In this document: in pieces, positions 11,387 to 22,783 of the stretch | Position numbering within the stretch: the stretch's first letter is position 1 | How the letters are laid out: each line of letters begins with the position of its first letter | DNA from: Paulinella micropora | Lineage: Eukaryota; Cercozoa; Imbricatea; Euglyphida | Direction of reading: 5' to 3' | Assembly (NCBI GenBank): GCA_009731375.1 | Contig: BJOX01000226.1 | Coordinates: 191,153-253,979 of the forward strand | Length of the DNA stretch: 62,827 nucleotides | Translations under genes and position numbers: made by a program | Notes under the pieces: model-generated | The model's database searches: none | What the model was told of the DNA's origin: nothing | The model's input: only the letters and a program-made list of their open reading frames with translations

Positions 11387-11619
11387 CNNNNNNNNNNNNN
11401 NNNNNNNNNNNNNNNNNNNNNNNNNNNNNNNNNNNNNNNNNNNNNNNNNNNNNNNNNNNNNNNNNNNNNNNNNNNNNNNNNNNNNNNNNNNNNNNNNNNN
11501 NNNNNNNNNNGGGGGGGGGGGGGGGGGGGGGGGGGGGATATCCTCCCCTCCGGGTGCTGTGGTCAGAGCTTGGCAGGGGCGTAGACGTGTGCGCTCCTCG
11601 TCCCCGCCTTTTTTTGATA
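11387..11619. other. Assembly gap and poly-G spacer
   Basis: N run at 11388-11510 followed by 27 G. Only about 90 bp of readable intergenic sequence, with no recognised signal. Confidence 0.9.
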
Positions 11620-13883
11620 TTACAAGTAGCCACACCCCCACGGATAAGCCTGCATGTTTTCACGGCAGAACGTCGGCAGGCCGTTTTGCTTCATACCTTT
11701 GCCTGCTACCACACGAACGTCGTCGTTACCGAACATTTCGTAGCATATCATGCCACCGTAAGGTGACGTCGAGACATCCCAGGTTTGGATGTTCTGGTTG
11801 AAGGCACAGTTACCTGCAAACATCTTCGACATACCCCCCTGCGCCGCCGCCAAGGACACAACCCAGCGGTCTAGCGGTTGGTTGAATGCGCACTTATCGA
11901 GCTGGGCGCAGGAAAAAGCTTGATACATAGAGGAGACTTTGCTAGTGTCCCAGCGGTTAATGCACTGATTGAAGGCTGTAGCATCGGAAAAGACCAGAAC
12001 CATGGAAGTTACTAGCGAGGTGTTCCAGGCACCGAGCGGTTGGTTGAAGGCCCGTGCCCCATAAAAGGTTCCAGCCAGGCTGGTGACTTGGCTCACGTCC
12101 CAGTCATTGATCATTTGGTTGAAAGTGGCGGACGAAAAGGTATTCTCCAGGGTTGTAACCTGGCTCACGTTCCAGCCTCCGATCGGTTGGTTAAAAGCAT
12201 TTGCTCCCGAAAAGGTCCCCTGTAGCGTTGTGACCTGGCTTGTATCCCAATTACTGACGGAGTTGTTAAACCCTGAGTCTTTAAAGGTTTCGGCCAGGCT
12301 GGCTACGCCGCTCGTGTTCCAGCCGCTCAGGTCTTGGTTGAACTTGGTGCAACCCCCAAACATCCCGCGAAAGCCATCGGGATGCGTCGCGGGCGTCAGC
12401 CACGACCAGTCCCAGTTGCGCGCGTCGCCTGTATAACCAACAGCGCCAGTCAGCAGGTACTCGGGCGCCACGCCTAACAGTGCCCGCGTGCCTCGCGTCG
12501 GCGCTGTGTAGCGCAGACTCCGTGAGTCCCCAAACATGCAGCTGATGCTGCCGGCCGGGTGGTACAGCTGCACGTCGCCCCAGGCCAACACCTCCGCCAC
12601 TCTCGCGCCCTGTACGTACCACAAGCCGTCCACCCGGCCGGCCAGCTTCAGCCAGTAGTCGCCACGACGGGGATACGCGTGCGTGCACGTCGCGGCGTTA
12701 CCATGCACGCAGGTGGCGGCGGCGGAACCATCCCCCCAATCCACACCGTACGTGCCGTCCGCACCGGAGCCAGCGGTCGGTGACAACACGAGCGTGAAGG
12801 GGCCGATAACGGTCACTAGAGCATAGAAGAGCGAGCGAGAGCACGCGGCGGGCCAGCGCGCCTGGTCTACCAGCGTGTACGGAGCCAACCGCGTGCAGTC
12901 CACCGTACCAGCGTCGAGGGCAGGCGTGCTCCAGCCCGTGAGTGAGATGTCGAAGGCGCCTGGTACGCCGGCAAACAGGCGCGCGAAACGCTGCAGGTTC
13001 GGCAGCAAGGTCCAGGCCTGCAGCCCCGTGCTCGTCAGCGCCTCGCAGCCCGCCAACATCTCTGTCACGTCCTGCAGCGCCGTGGTGTTCCAGCGCGACA
13101 GGTCGAGCGACACCAAGGCCGGCAGGTTAGCAAACGCGCGGCTGGAGTTGCGCAGGCTGTGGGTAGCCCAGGCGCGCACCGCCGAGGGTGTGACCAGGCC
13201 GCGGGAGTTCTCGNNNNNNNNNNCGTGACCATTCCGTGAGAGTTTTCGAACATGCCGACGATCGACAGTGCGCCCGACACGTCCAGGCCGTGGCTAGGGT
13301 CGACGGGCAGGGGCGTGGTCAGCTGCGCAAAGCTGTAGTCCCACGAACGCACGGACCCCGTGTCCTGCAGCGCGGCCAACGGTGGCACGTACGAGAGGCC
13401 CGGCGCCCCGTACAGGTGGTAGCCGCTGGTTTCGTGGAAGCGCAGCTCTCCCCACTTCCAGATCGCGTCCAGCCGCAGGCCCGCTGGCGCCGCCGCATGC
13501 CATGCGGGCGTTAGTGCCCAGCCGCGGATTGGCTGGCGCTCGCCGGGGTCGGCGGTCACCACATACGTGCCGGCGGCCGGGTACGTGTGCGCGCACGGGG
13601 CGGCGCCCGAGTCCTGGCACAAGCTGGGGGGCGAGCCGTCCCCCCAGCTAACCATGAACGCGGTGGCGACCTGGGCCAAGGAGCGCCGGCGGGCGCCGGC
13701 GGGCGGCCACAGCGGCCAGACAAAAGTATCGCCCGGCGCCGCGGTCGTGAGTTCCAGGATCGTTTCGCCCCCGGGGCATACGACCGACTGGCAGGCCTCT
13801 TCCTGCGTGGGGCACTTAAAGACACAAGCCGCCCCGGCCCCGGCCGCCCCGAGGAGCAACCAGAGTGAAAGGCGGTCTCTCAT
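11620..13883 (-). CDS. Secreted PKD plus DUF285 (BspA-like) repeat surface protein
   Basis: The ATG at 13883 gives a signal peptide (MRDRLSLWLLLGAAGAGAAC). Two PKD-like modules follow: SWGDGS...HTYPAAGTY near 13650-13570 and DWGDGS...HAYPRRGDY near 12750-12660. Each is followed by BspA/DUF285 sequence. The C-terminal run has eight units of about 25 residues with the core FNQxxxxWDTSxV (about 12350-11770). A 10-N gap at 13214-13223 interrupts the reading, so total length is uncertain, about 750 residues. PKD and DUF285 repeats are extracellular adhesion modules in bacteria and protists. A surface or virion-attached adhesin is the likely role. Confidence 0.8.
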
Positions 13884-14056
13884 CCTTCCCTCTGTCGTCG
13901 ACTCCGGTTCCACACCCCTGATGATGTCCGCTGCCGGCTTTGGAGAACTTACCTGCCGCTCGTCACCAGAGCACCCTGGGCGGGAAACTGTCAGGCCAAG
14001 GGAAAGGGCAAGGGGGGGGAGCGGGCTGGAGCGCGGGGGGCGGGGGGCGGCGCCCA

Positions 14057-14091
<35 letters not shown>

Positions 14092-14389
14092 NNNNNNNNN
14101 NNNNNNNNNNNNNNNNNNNNNNNNNNNNNNNNNNNNNNNNNNNNNNNNNNNNNNNNNNNNNNNNNNNNNNNNNNNNNNNNNNNNNNNNNNNNNNNNNNNN
14201 NNNNNNNNNNNNNNNNNNNNNNNNNNNNNNNNNNNNNNNNNNNNNNNNNNNNNNNNNNNNNNNNNNNNNNNNNNNNNNNNNNNNNNNNNNNNNNNNNNNN
14301 NNNNNNNNNNNNNNNNNNNNNNNNNNNNNNNNNNNNNNNNNNNNNNNNNNNNNNNNNNNNNNNNNNNNNNNNNNNNNNNNNNNNNNNNN
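13884..14389. other. Divergent intergenic region, mostly gap
   Basis: About 170 bp readable upstream of the PKD gene, then poly-G (14058-14091) and an N run (14092-14389). The start of the plus-strand membrane-protein gene must lie in this gap. Confidence 0.85.
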
Positions 14390-17300
14390 GGGGGCCGGGG
14401 CGTTGCACGTGCTGAGTGCGTACCACGAGGGCCAGCTGGCCTCGACCCTGCTGGAGCTGCAGTTTGACCAGGCCGACCTGCCCCCCGGCCGGGAGTGCGG
14501 CACGCTCGAGTTTGTGCAGGCGGACGCGGCGCTGGGCGACGGCGAGCGGGGCCTGCTGTACGGCGAGCTCGAGGTGTGCCGGCCCCAGAGCACCGTGGAG
14601 CGTACGCTGCTCTGCTACGTGCCCGAGGGCTTCCACACCGCGGACCTGAGCCACTGCGAACCCCTCTGCAACCTGGTGCAGGCCGAGAGCGAGGCGGCGC
14701 GGGCGGCCGCGTGGCGCCAGTACTCGGTGCTCGCGCGCCAGGGGCAGGCGCGGGGCGCGGACGGCCGGCGCCGGGCGCTGCAGGACGGCGGCGTGCAGCC
14801 CTGCCCCGACGACCAGGACATCTGCGCCTGCACCGCCCAAGAGAGTGCCGACCACGGCTGCGCGCAGCTGTCCGCCGCGGCCGGCCGGTACCAGTGCTTC
14901 AAGCAGACAGCCAGCAGTGCCTGCAGCCCGGGGACGTGGCCTGCCTGCAGGGGCAGGTGCTCTGCTTGGCCGCCCGCGGCGGCGGCCTGTACGGTGCCCA
15001 CTGTGACACGCCGTGCCCGGACAGCACGCAGTGCACGCCGCTGGTCGGCAACGCGGGCGCGGGCAACTGCTCCGCCCTCCCTTCGGCGCTGGGCGGCAGC
15101 ATGATCGGCGACACGCCCAACACGGCGAGCTGCTGGGACGAGGCGCTGACGCAGGCCGTGCTGGCCGGGGCGGCGGAGAAGTTCGCGCGGACGTTCCGGT
15201 CCGGTTACGAGGGCGCCACCAAGCTGCAGGAGGTGCTCAAGGGGGCGGCCGCGGTACGCAACGCGGCGTTTGGCGCGCTGGAGAACCGCAGCGGCAGTAC
15301 GGCACGCAGCTCTTCGCCGAGGGGGGCAGCGCGCCCCGCGGCTCGGCGTGGTTCGCGGAGCGGGAGGACGCGAGCTGGTTCCGCTTCACCGTGGTGCTGC
15401 AGTTTGCGCAGAGCCAGCTTGGCGGCCTGCTGACCGAGTCCCGCAACTTCTCGGCCTGGGCCCTCGAGGACCCCCAGGTCCGGCTGCAGTACCAGACCTA
15501 CGCGCCGAGCGCGGCGGAGCGGCGGCCGCCCGGCGGCGGGGCGGCCCGGTCGCTCGAAGAGTATTGGAGCCTGCCGGGGCTCACGGGGGGCGGCGTGTTC
15601 TCCCGCTACGCCGCCGAGATCGCCCGGGTGTCCGCCCTGCCGCTGCAGTGGCTGGTGCTGGGCACGGTCCGCTTCTTCTGCCACCCGGAATTCCTCATGG
15701 AGCAGTCGGACAGCTGGTTCACCTTCCGGGACATCATGCAGCTGCTCGGGCCCGCCGACTGCACCGTGCCCGGCTCCCTCACTGCCCCGCGCGCGCCGGG
15801 CGACTGCAACTGTTGGCTCACGGCGACCAGGCAGCGCTGGCTGCGCACGGAGCAGGGGCTCGGCGGCGTCCGGTGGGAGCCGGGCGCGACCGACGAGGCA
15901 TTCCTGGACCTGACCAACGGGGGCGCGTGCAACCAGGCGTCGGACCTGACGGCGGCCTTCTACTTCTTCTTTCCGGGCTGGCCGGCCGTGGCGACGCTGC
16001 GTTCGTTCGCGGAGCTGAACCAGCTGCTGCGCGCCTGGTGCGAGCAGTCGTCCCTGCCCGACCAGACGGGGGCGAACGCGTCGTACGCCAACACCAACCT
16101 GTACCAGCTGTCACGCGAGGCGGAGCTCGGCGTGTGGCAGCGCCTGGCGGCGGCGGAGACAGGCGCGCAGGCCTGCGCGACGCACTGGGCCGACCTGGAA
16201 CCCCAGACCAAGCAGCTGCAGCGCACCGGCAACCCGCGGGCCTACACGTTCCCGCTGCTCTTCTACAAGAGCGCCCAGTTCGCGACGCAGTTCTTGCGCC
16301 TGAAGCAGCTGAGCCGCATCTTCCTCGAGGTGTACGGGGACCTGCCCGACGACCTGAGCCTGGGGGAACGGGCCTTCTTCACGGCCGCCCCCGCGCAGAC
16401 GCGCGCGCCACAGCTCCCGCCGCCGCTGGCCGCGCTGCAGTNNNNNNNNNNCCAGCGCTACAGTGGGTGCCCCCGCCCCAGCCCCAGCGCTGCGCCACGT
16501 TGACGGCCGCCTTCGCCACGCCCGAGCTGCTGCCCCTGTGGCTGCTGCGCCACGTGGAGACCAGGCATGCCTTCCGGCTGCGGCTCACGGACCCGCGCAC
16601 GGGGCGGAGGCACGAGCGCGCCCTGGAGCCGGTCCGGCGGCACCAGCTGCCCGAAGAGTCTATGCTGGTGCTGGGCTACCTGGCCTGCCTGCACTTCTGG
16701 TGCGGCTTCCAGGCCGGCTACGGCCTGGTGTACGACGTGCTGCCGTACGAGGTCAGCGGCCACCCGCTCGCGGCGCTGCGCTCGACCGACTACGCGCTCT
16801 TTACGTTGCGGGACCAGGACGGGCGGCCGGACCAGAACGCCCACCTGCTGTACCCGCTCGAGTGTGCGCGGCCCTGGGCGGGCGGCGCGTGCGCGCCCCG
16901 CAACGTCCTGAACCGCCCCCGGGTCCCCCTGGCCGCCGCCGACGACAACGCCGCCCGCGCCTGGAAGGAGCAGCACGGCAGCGCCCGCTTCGAGCCCGCC
17001 CGCGCCGGCACTACCCGGGCCGACAGCCGCAAGCGGCTGCGGGAGCCGGACGGGGGGGGCCGTGGCAGCAGCGCCGCTGCGAGGACGCGCAGGAGCGGGG
17101 GGAGGGGCCGCTGTGCGAGCTGCTGCGCACGCACTGGTGGCCCGAGGTCCGGTTCTGGGAGGGCGAGACCCTGGACAACCTGGGCGGGGAGTCGGGGCTG
17201 CTGCGCCTGGGCCAGCGGACCTGGAACGAGTGCCTCACCTTCCGGGTGCCGGGCAACGCCTTTGCCCGCCGGGCGGACCTGCGCAGCGCTGGACCCGGAG

Positions 17301-18122
17301 GTGCAGGCCGAGCGGCTCAACGGCTGGCAGAACCAGCAGGACGCCCTGCGCGACAGCATCCTCCGCGCGCTGACCCTGAACCGAGCGCAGGTGCGCGACC
17401 AGGCCGAGGCGTACCAGGACGTCGCGGCCGCCGTGGCGCGCGCCCTGGCGGCCGCCGAGAAGGCGCTGCAGGGCTACGACGAGGACGAGGCCAGCCTCCG
17501 CCTGGCGCTGAACGAGACCAGGGACCGGCTGGCCAGGGCGAAGCAAGAGACAGGGAAGCTCGACCAGCTGCGCGTGCGTGCCAACGAGCTCACGGCCGCC
17601 GCGGGGGCGGCGCTCGCGAACCAGGGCCTCTTTGAACAGGTGCTGGACGCCTTTGTGGACACGGAGCGGCCGGCCCGGTACTTCAACGGGCTGGGCGTGA
17701 CGCCGCTGGCGCCGCCCTCGCCCGCCAAGCAGGACGCGCTGGCGCGCTTCGTGGCCGCCCTCAAGCAGTTTGGCCAGGACTTCTGGGAGGGGCTGCAAGA
17801 GACGGTGCGGGCGGTGGCCGACTGTGTGAAGAAGGGCATCCTCACCTGCCTGCAGGATATTTGCGAGAAAGGCAGAAACCCGCTGGGTTTCATCCCCGTC
17901 CCGAACCGGGGCCTCTTTAACCGCAAAGTACCTCCGTGCCTAATTGTCCGGCACCTGTATTTCTGGAGAATCAACATCGTGGTGGCGGCGCTAGTTGCGG
18001 GGGTGCTCTTTTGCGTGCTCCGGTGCGTAGTGTGCGGTGGTTGTGGCAGAAGCCGGAAGGGGGCCCCCACCCTCCGCGGCGGGCGGGCGCGCCAGGAACG
18101 CGCCGGGCGGCGAGTGAACTAA
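14390..18122 (+). pseudogene. Large Cys-rich type I membrane protein, unknown, frameshifted
   Basis: Reads in from the gap without a visible start and ends at 18122. The ectodomain-like part is rich in Cys, Trp and Gln; a helical, possibly coiled-coil stretch lies at about 17300-17660. A single strong TM segment (INIVVAALVAGVLFCVLRC, about 17972-18028) precedes a short basic tail. Continuity of composition requires frame changes near 14910, 15290, the gap at 16442-16451, near 17055 (a G run) and near 17290. Several could be assembly errors. The layout resembles a viral envelope or surface glycoprotein, but no family is recognised. Confidence 0.55.
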
Positions 18123-18150
18123 AATACACGAGGTGCTGCACCAGTTTTTA

Positions 18151-18156
18151 AATAAA
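18151..18156 (+). promoter_or_regulatory. Polyadenylation signal AATAAA
   Basis: AATAAA lies 29 bases after the stop codon of the plus-strand membrane-protein gene, in a suddenly A/T-rich patch of an otherwise GC-rich region. Confidence 0.5.
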
Positions 18157-18220
18157 AGAAAACCAAACTCAGAGGTTGGCAGGTACTGACCGACGCCGGC
18201 CGAGCCCGTACGAGGGGGTG

Positions 18221-18273
18221 TCTCTCTCTCTCTTGCTTGCTTGCTTACTCTCTCTCTCTCTCTCTCTCTCTTT
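18221..18273. repeat. (CT)n/(CTTG)n microsatellite
   Basis: CT dinucleotides with a short CTTG tract, between the convergent membrane-protein and F-box/CxxC genes. Confidence 0.9.
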
Positions 18274-18528
18274 CGCCCGCACACCGACACAGACGCCACG
18301 GTTTTTAGCACGCCAGCTGCTGCGCCCAGTAGGAGTAGTAATTCGACAAGGAGGGGACGTACGCTGGGGGCGCCGACGGGCCGGGGGCGTACGCGGAGGT
18401 ATCGAGGGGGGGCGCCCAAGCAGAGGCTAGAGCCGCCACCTCCGGGTGTGCCGCCGCCGCGCCGCCCGTGCGCTGGGCCGGGGGGGGGCCCACACACGGG
18501 CTGCGCCTGCTGCACGTGCAAGCACACT

Positions 18529-19330
18529 GTGCAGACAGAGGAGGGCTGGCTGGGCTCCGCCTGCTGCGGCTGCTGCACGTGCCAGCACGCTGTGCAGACA
18601 GAGGAGGGCTGGCTGGGCTCCGCCTGCTGCGGCTGCTGCGCCTGCTGCACGTGCCGGCACGCTGTGCAGACAGAGGAGGGCTGGCTGGGCTCCGCCTGCT
18701 GCGGCTGCTGCACGTGCCGGCACGCGGTGCAGACAGTCCACGACTGGCTGGGCTCCGCCTGTGCCGGCTGCTGCTGCTGTTGCTGCACGTACTGGCACGC
18801 GGTGCAGACAGTCCACGACTGGCTGGGCTCCACCTGCTGCGGCTGCTGCACCAGGCAGCACTCCGTGCAGACAGACGGCTGCTTCTCGGATTTAGCCCGG
18901 GCCCGGTGCTCCTGGCAGGTCGTCCAGCTGACGGACGACTCCTTGGGGTCTGTCTGCGCCAGCGGCCGGTGCTGCTGGCAGGTCGTGCAAAAGAAAGTCG
19001 ACTCGCTGAGCTCCGCCTCTGTCGCTGGCTGCTGGGGGGGCTCCTGTTCTCGCAGCTTCCGCACGCAGCTCTCGCACCTGAAGGTGGTGCTGCGCGAGAC
19101 CGAAACCTCCTCGGGCGCCCCTGCGAGCGCGGGCTGCCCCTGCCGCAAGCAGCTGCGGCACACAAAGGTGGTGCTGCGCGAGACCGAAACCTCCTCGGGC
19201 GCCCCCGCGAAAGCGGGCTGCCCCTGCCGCAAGCAGCTGCGGCACACAAAGGTGGTGCTGCGCGAGACCGAAACCTCGGGCGCGCCCGCGGGGGCAGACC
19301 GCCCGCCCCCCGGCGGTGGCTGCCTCTGTC
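18529..19330 (-). repeat. In-frame coding repeats for CxxC knuckles
   Basis: GTGCAGACAG recurs at 18529, 18592, 18664, 18727, 18802 and 18868 (steps 63, 72, 63, 75, 66). A second array has an 84-bp step (19081, 19165, 19249). Every step is a multiple of three. Confidence 0.85.
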
Positions 19331-19406
19331 GCAGGCAGCTGTGGCACACAAAGGTGGTACGGTGGCTGCCTCTGTCGCAGGCAGCTGTGGCACACAAAGG
19401 TGGTAC
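19315..19406. repeat. 46-bp perfect tandem duplication, frame-breaking
   Basis: Two adjacent identical copies start at 19315 and 19361 with GGTGGCTGCCTCTGTCGCAG. The 46-bp step is not a multiple of three, unlike all neighbouring repeats. Confidence 0.9.
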
Positions 19407-20600
19407 TGCGGGAGGGCTCCCGCGCCGCGTCACAGCTGACGCAGATCCACGGCAGAGTGACGCTGGCCTGGCCCCCGGGAACAGGCTTCGCCGCCCCCCG
19501 CAGCACCTCCTCGGCCGCCTTGAGGGGCACTAGCCCCGCGGCGTAAAACAAGATTTCCGCCTCGCCTGGCGGGGCACCCTCCGTGGACAGCTGGACGCTC
19601 TGCGGGTCCAGGACGGTATCCCCCAGCTCCTGCCGGGCTCGGGCCAACCCCCGGCAGAACTCATGGTACGCCGTGAAGGGTACTTTGAAGACACGCGTGT
19701 CCGCCTCCACCTGCAGTGTCTCCCGGACCGCCGACGTCAGGAGCGCTGGCACGAGCGGCGACCCGGACACTGACAGAGAGTCGGCCGCGCCACTCTCAGG
19801 GACCCGGCTACCAGCCTGTGACTCGCTCAGCGCTACCGACGGCTCGGCCATGTCCGCCGCGTTCAAAGGAGCGCCTACTAGCTGGAAGCCGCTCTCCGCG
19901 CCCCGTCCTTCGCTTGTTTCGCCCCGCGGCTCTTCCCTTGCGCTCTGGACCGGCGGGGCCCCCGCCCGGCCTTTGTCTCGCACCCGATGCATAAGTTGCA
20001 CGTACCACAGGGGTCCGCGGGGCCCCGCCGCCGGGGGGCCGCTCGCGTGCAGTGCGCTCAGCAACGCCAGCTCTCGCACATCCAGGGAGGGCAGCAGACC
20101 GCCCGCTCGTTCCCACTCGGCCACGCTGCCGATGAACAGGCGCCTGACACGGACTCCCAAGCTTTGTAGTAGCTGCTGTGTGCCCAGGGAGGGCGCGTGG
20201 CCTAGCACCAACGGCCGCGGCCACAGCGTGGGCTGGTCCCGCAGGCCCCAGAGGCCCCCGACACGTACGCGCAGCAAAGTGAAAAGGGTACAGGCCGGCA
20301 GAAAAGACAGGATCTCTTTCTGCAGCTCGACGGGCAGCGAGTCGCCGTCGTCCGCGGCCGCCGTCGTCGTCGCGGGGGTGGGCGGCCGGCCGGGCGGCTG
20401 GTCCGCGGGGCTGGGCAAGCTCTCCATAGCGCAGGGGACAGGAAACGGCTCGGCCTGGGGGAGGACCCGAGCTTCTTCTTCTCTGTCAGTCAGTTTCAGC
20501 CACGTCGTCCGCCCCCCTTCCCTCCCCTGGGAGGGGGGGGGGGCAGCCCGCGCTCCACCCCCCTCGCCCCCTCCCCCCCTCTGCGTGCTCCGGCCACGGC

Positions 20601-21149
20601 GTGCCCGCGGCCAGCCCCCCGGAGCCTGTCCAGCAAGAGCCTGTCCAGCAAGAGACCACCAGTGGCTCGCCAGGCGCGACAGTGCCACCGCACTGCCAGC
20701 CCTGCGTGCGCGGCCAAAAACCGTATTTCTGCACCTGCCCAAGCTGGGCACAGCTGACGGAACACGACGAGCTCTTTGGCGAGAGCTACTGGGGGAGCTT
20801 CCGTGCCCGGCCCGGACACGTTCCGCCTGTCTCGGTCATAGCCGCACGCAACCGGCTGGTGCGCGAGTGCGGGCTGAGGCGCTTTGTGAAGCCCCCGCTG
20901 CCGCTAGCGTTCCGCGCGGGCTCGGACCACGAAGCGGACAAGGGCATGGATCGCCTGGAGGTGTACCGCGGTGCTACGCATTACGTAGGCATCGTGAGTA
21001 ACTACCTAGGAGAAGGCAGGCCGCCCGCGGGTTGGCAGCCCACCAGGCAGCTGTATTCGGAACATCGCGAGAGCTACCTGCGGGTCGTGCCAGTGCCGAC
21101 CGCGAGAATTAGATTGGCCGGAGCTGGCGCCCCGGCACCACGTCTTTGA
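20601..21149 (+). CDS. Unknown small protein with Cys pairs
   Basis: 182 residues, divergent from the F-box/CxxC gene with a 173-bp gap between the starts. The N-terminus has a two-copy VQQEP repeat encoded by a 15-bp tandem repeat (20625-20654), then CQPCVRGQKPYFCTC, a possible zinc-binding knot, followed by a charged region without recognisable domain. Codon use matches the block. No family recognised; an antisense frame across the same stretch is longer but has low-complexity Arg/Ser/Pro composition. Confidence 0.5.
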   Translation: MPAASPPEPVQQEPVQQETTSGSPGATVPPHCQPCVRGQKPYFCTCPSWAQLTEHDELFGESYWGSFRARPGHVPPVSVIAARNRLVRECGLRRFVKPPLPLAFRAGSDHEADKGMDRLEVYRGATHYVGIVSNYLGEGRPPAGWQPTRQLYSEHRESYLRVVPVPTARIRLAGAGAPAPRL

Positions 21150-21378
21150 CCGCGCCGGAAGAATAGCAGCGCCCGTCCAAGAGAGCGGAGGCTCTTCCGA
21201 GCCTGCCCAGGAGTTTCTGGCCTCGAAAGAAGGCTTCTGTGGTCTAGCCTACGTGGGAGACTGCGGGGAGGCCGGCTAGGGGTAGGAGAGAGAGAGAGAG
21301 AGATCCTAGTATAAAAGGATTGCTAGTCACGTTTCTTTTTTCTGCCAGGATTAGGCCGTGGACCGGAGGGATGCGAGC

Positions 21379-21417
<39 letters not shown>

Positions 21418-21552
21418 AAGACCGGAAAGGGGAAGAGAGGAGGAGCGCTCGGTTCCTGCTCTCGCGTCCGAGTCTCTTCGAAAAAAGTTTTAATGAAGTA
21501 GAGAGAGCAAAATACTGGTGCTGCTTCCGGGGAGGTCCTGCGCTGCCGGGGG
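21150..21552. other. Intergenic region with TATA-like box and (GA)n
   Basis: Holds TATAAAAG at 21310-21317 and GA microsatellites at 21281-21302 and 21382-21420. On the minus strand ATTAAA (complement of 21490-21495) lies about 60 bp past the dioxygenase stop and could be its polyadenylation signal. No gene seen. Confidence 0.55.
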
Positions 21553-22783
21553 CTACAGCCACCGGCCGTAGTCAGCCCTGACTTCGGCCGGAGTCAGCCC
21601 CGCCCAGGCTAGGGGCAGGAAAAAGCGAGAGCGCGGGTACGCTAGCACTTCCGTCCGGGCCCGGGCGGGCTCGATCCAGTGTGTGGTCAGGGCCCCCTTG
21701 TCTACCCACGCGCGCCGCTGCGCGGCCAGCCGTTCCTTTTCCGCCGCCGTAAAGTTCGCGGCCGGGACCACATGCACGTAGCCTACAACACGCAGCAGCG
21801 GAGAATTCACGAGCCACGGGTCCCGCGGCCGGGTCCCCCGGAGCGCCGGCGCGTTGCAATGGATTGCCGCTGAATGCCAAAGAACCAGGGCCCCCGCGGG
21901 TGCAGCTACGCGGTAGGCCTCGAGCCCCCGGCCCTGCAGCCACGTTTGCAGCGCCGGCAGCGGGCCGAGCGGCAGGTAGTTCTTCTTGGTGCCCGCGTAG
22001 CCAAAGCTGCGCAGCAGGTCCTCGTGCAGACCTAGCGTGTGCGAGCCCGGCACACACACGAGGCCACCCGTCGACGCATCGGCCGGCAGGAGATTGACGA
22101 ACGACTGCAAGTGATCCCTGAGGTAAGCCTCTCCGGTCTTGTCGGTGGGACCCAGGTCCACGTGGAACCATAAATCCTTGGTCACCATCTTTTCCGCCTC
22201 TTCCCTCGGCAGCTCGCCGCGCGCGGCTTTGTCCCGCGCGAGCCAGTAGTTACGGAAAAGGCCCAGCGTGTCGAAGCTGACCAGCAAGTCCTCGGCGCCC
22301 AGAAACGCCACGAAAAAGCGCTCCAGCGCGTAGCGGCGGAGCTCCCACGCGAGGCGGCCCGTGTGTAGACCTGACCGGCCGTCCTTGACAATACCCACCG
22401 ACGCGATGCCAGGCCAGTTCTTGTTGACAAAAGTCGTGATGTCGTCGGCTCTGATCCCCGTNNNNNNNNNNTCCCGTCCCGAGCTTCTGTAGGTCAGAGA
22501 AGGCCAGGTCCAGGAGAGACTGGATTTCCGCCGGCTGCAACAAGCCTCGCACCACCGCCAGCCCGTGCTGTTGCAGCGACCCTCGGATCCCCTGGAGGTC
22601 TCCGAGCTCGAAATTCTCGGTCCAGCACGGTAGGCTCTCCTGCCACGCCTCCAAGGCCCCCCTCTGCTCGGCGGTAGGTTGGGCTTTCTTGGCCTTGGGC
22701 TGTCGCGGACCGGCCGGGGGGGGGGGCTGTGTGGTCTTGCCTTTCTTGGGTGGCGGCTGTGCGGGCGCGTGTTCGCTAGACAT
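21553..22783 (-). CDS. PhyH-like Fe(II)/2-oxoglutarate dioxygenase
   Basis: The ATG at 22783 starts a Pro/Lys-rich leader, then a segment typical of the phytanoyl-CoA dioxygenase fold (QQHGLAVVRGLL). After a 10-N gap at 22462-22471, across which the frame appears to change, the catalytic half is open to 21553. It has the HxD motif in FHVDLGP (near 22160), SFVNLLPAD, VCVPGSH, and the distal His in AIHCNAP (near 21860) with Arg ten residues later for 2-oxoglutarate. These enzymes hydroxylate small molecules or proteins; the substrate here is unknown. Apart from the gap, no lesion is seen, making this one of the best preserved genes of the block. Confidence 0.8.

Larger units (their letters stand above)
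18305..20427 (-). pseudogene. F-box protein with ~13 tandem CxxC knuckles, frameshifted
   Basis: The ATG at 20427 is chosen because the F-box (DSLPVELQKEILSFLPACTL, residues about 29-48) follows closely; the open frame upstream is low-complexity. The C-terminal half is a row of CxxC knuckles (FVCHSC, FVCRSC, FRCESC, FFCTTC, SVCTEC, TVCTAC, SVCTVC) spaced 19-36 residues, likely metal-binding or a repeat docking surface. A 46-bp tandem duplication at 19315-19406 shifts the frame, and a G run at 18481-18488 probably shifts it again; the best end is a Pro/Tyr-rich tail stopping at 18305. A substrate receptor for a host SCF ligase is a reasonable guess. No close family is recognised. Confidence 0.65.

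Noticed and set aside
15270-16440. Long Arg/Gly/Pro/Ala-rich frame overlapping the membrane-protein gene
   Set aside because: A GC-rich shadow; the overlapping frame has balanced composition with Phe, Tyr, Trp and Asn. The same frame number becomes the real one only after the 16442 gap.
19583-21001. 472-codon plus-strand frame opposite the F-box gene
   Set aside because: Ser/Arg/Pro-rich with no domain; the minus strand carries the F-box and CxxC motifs.
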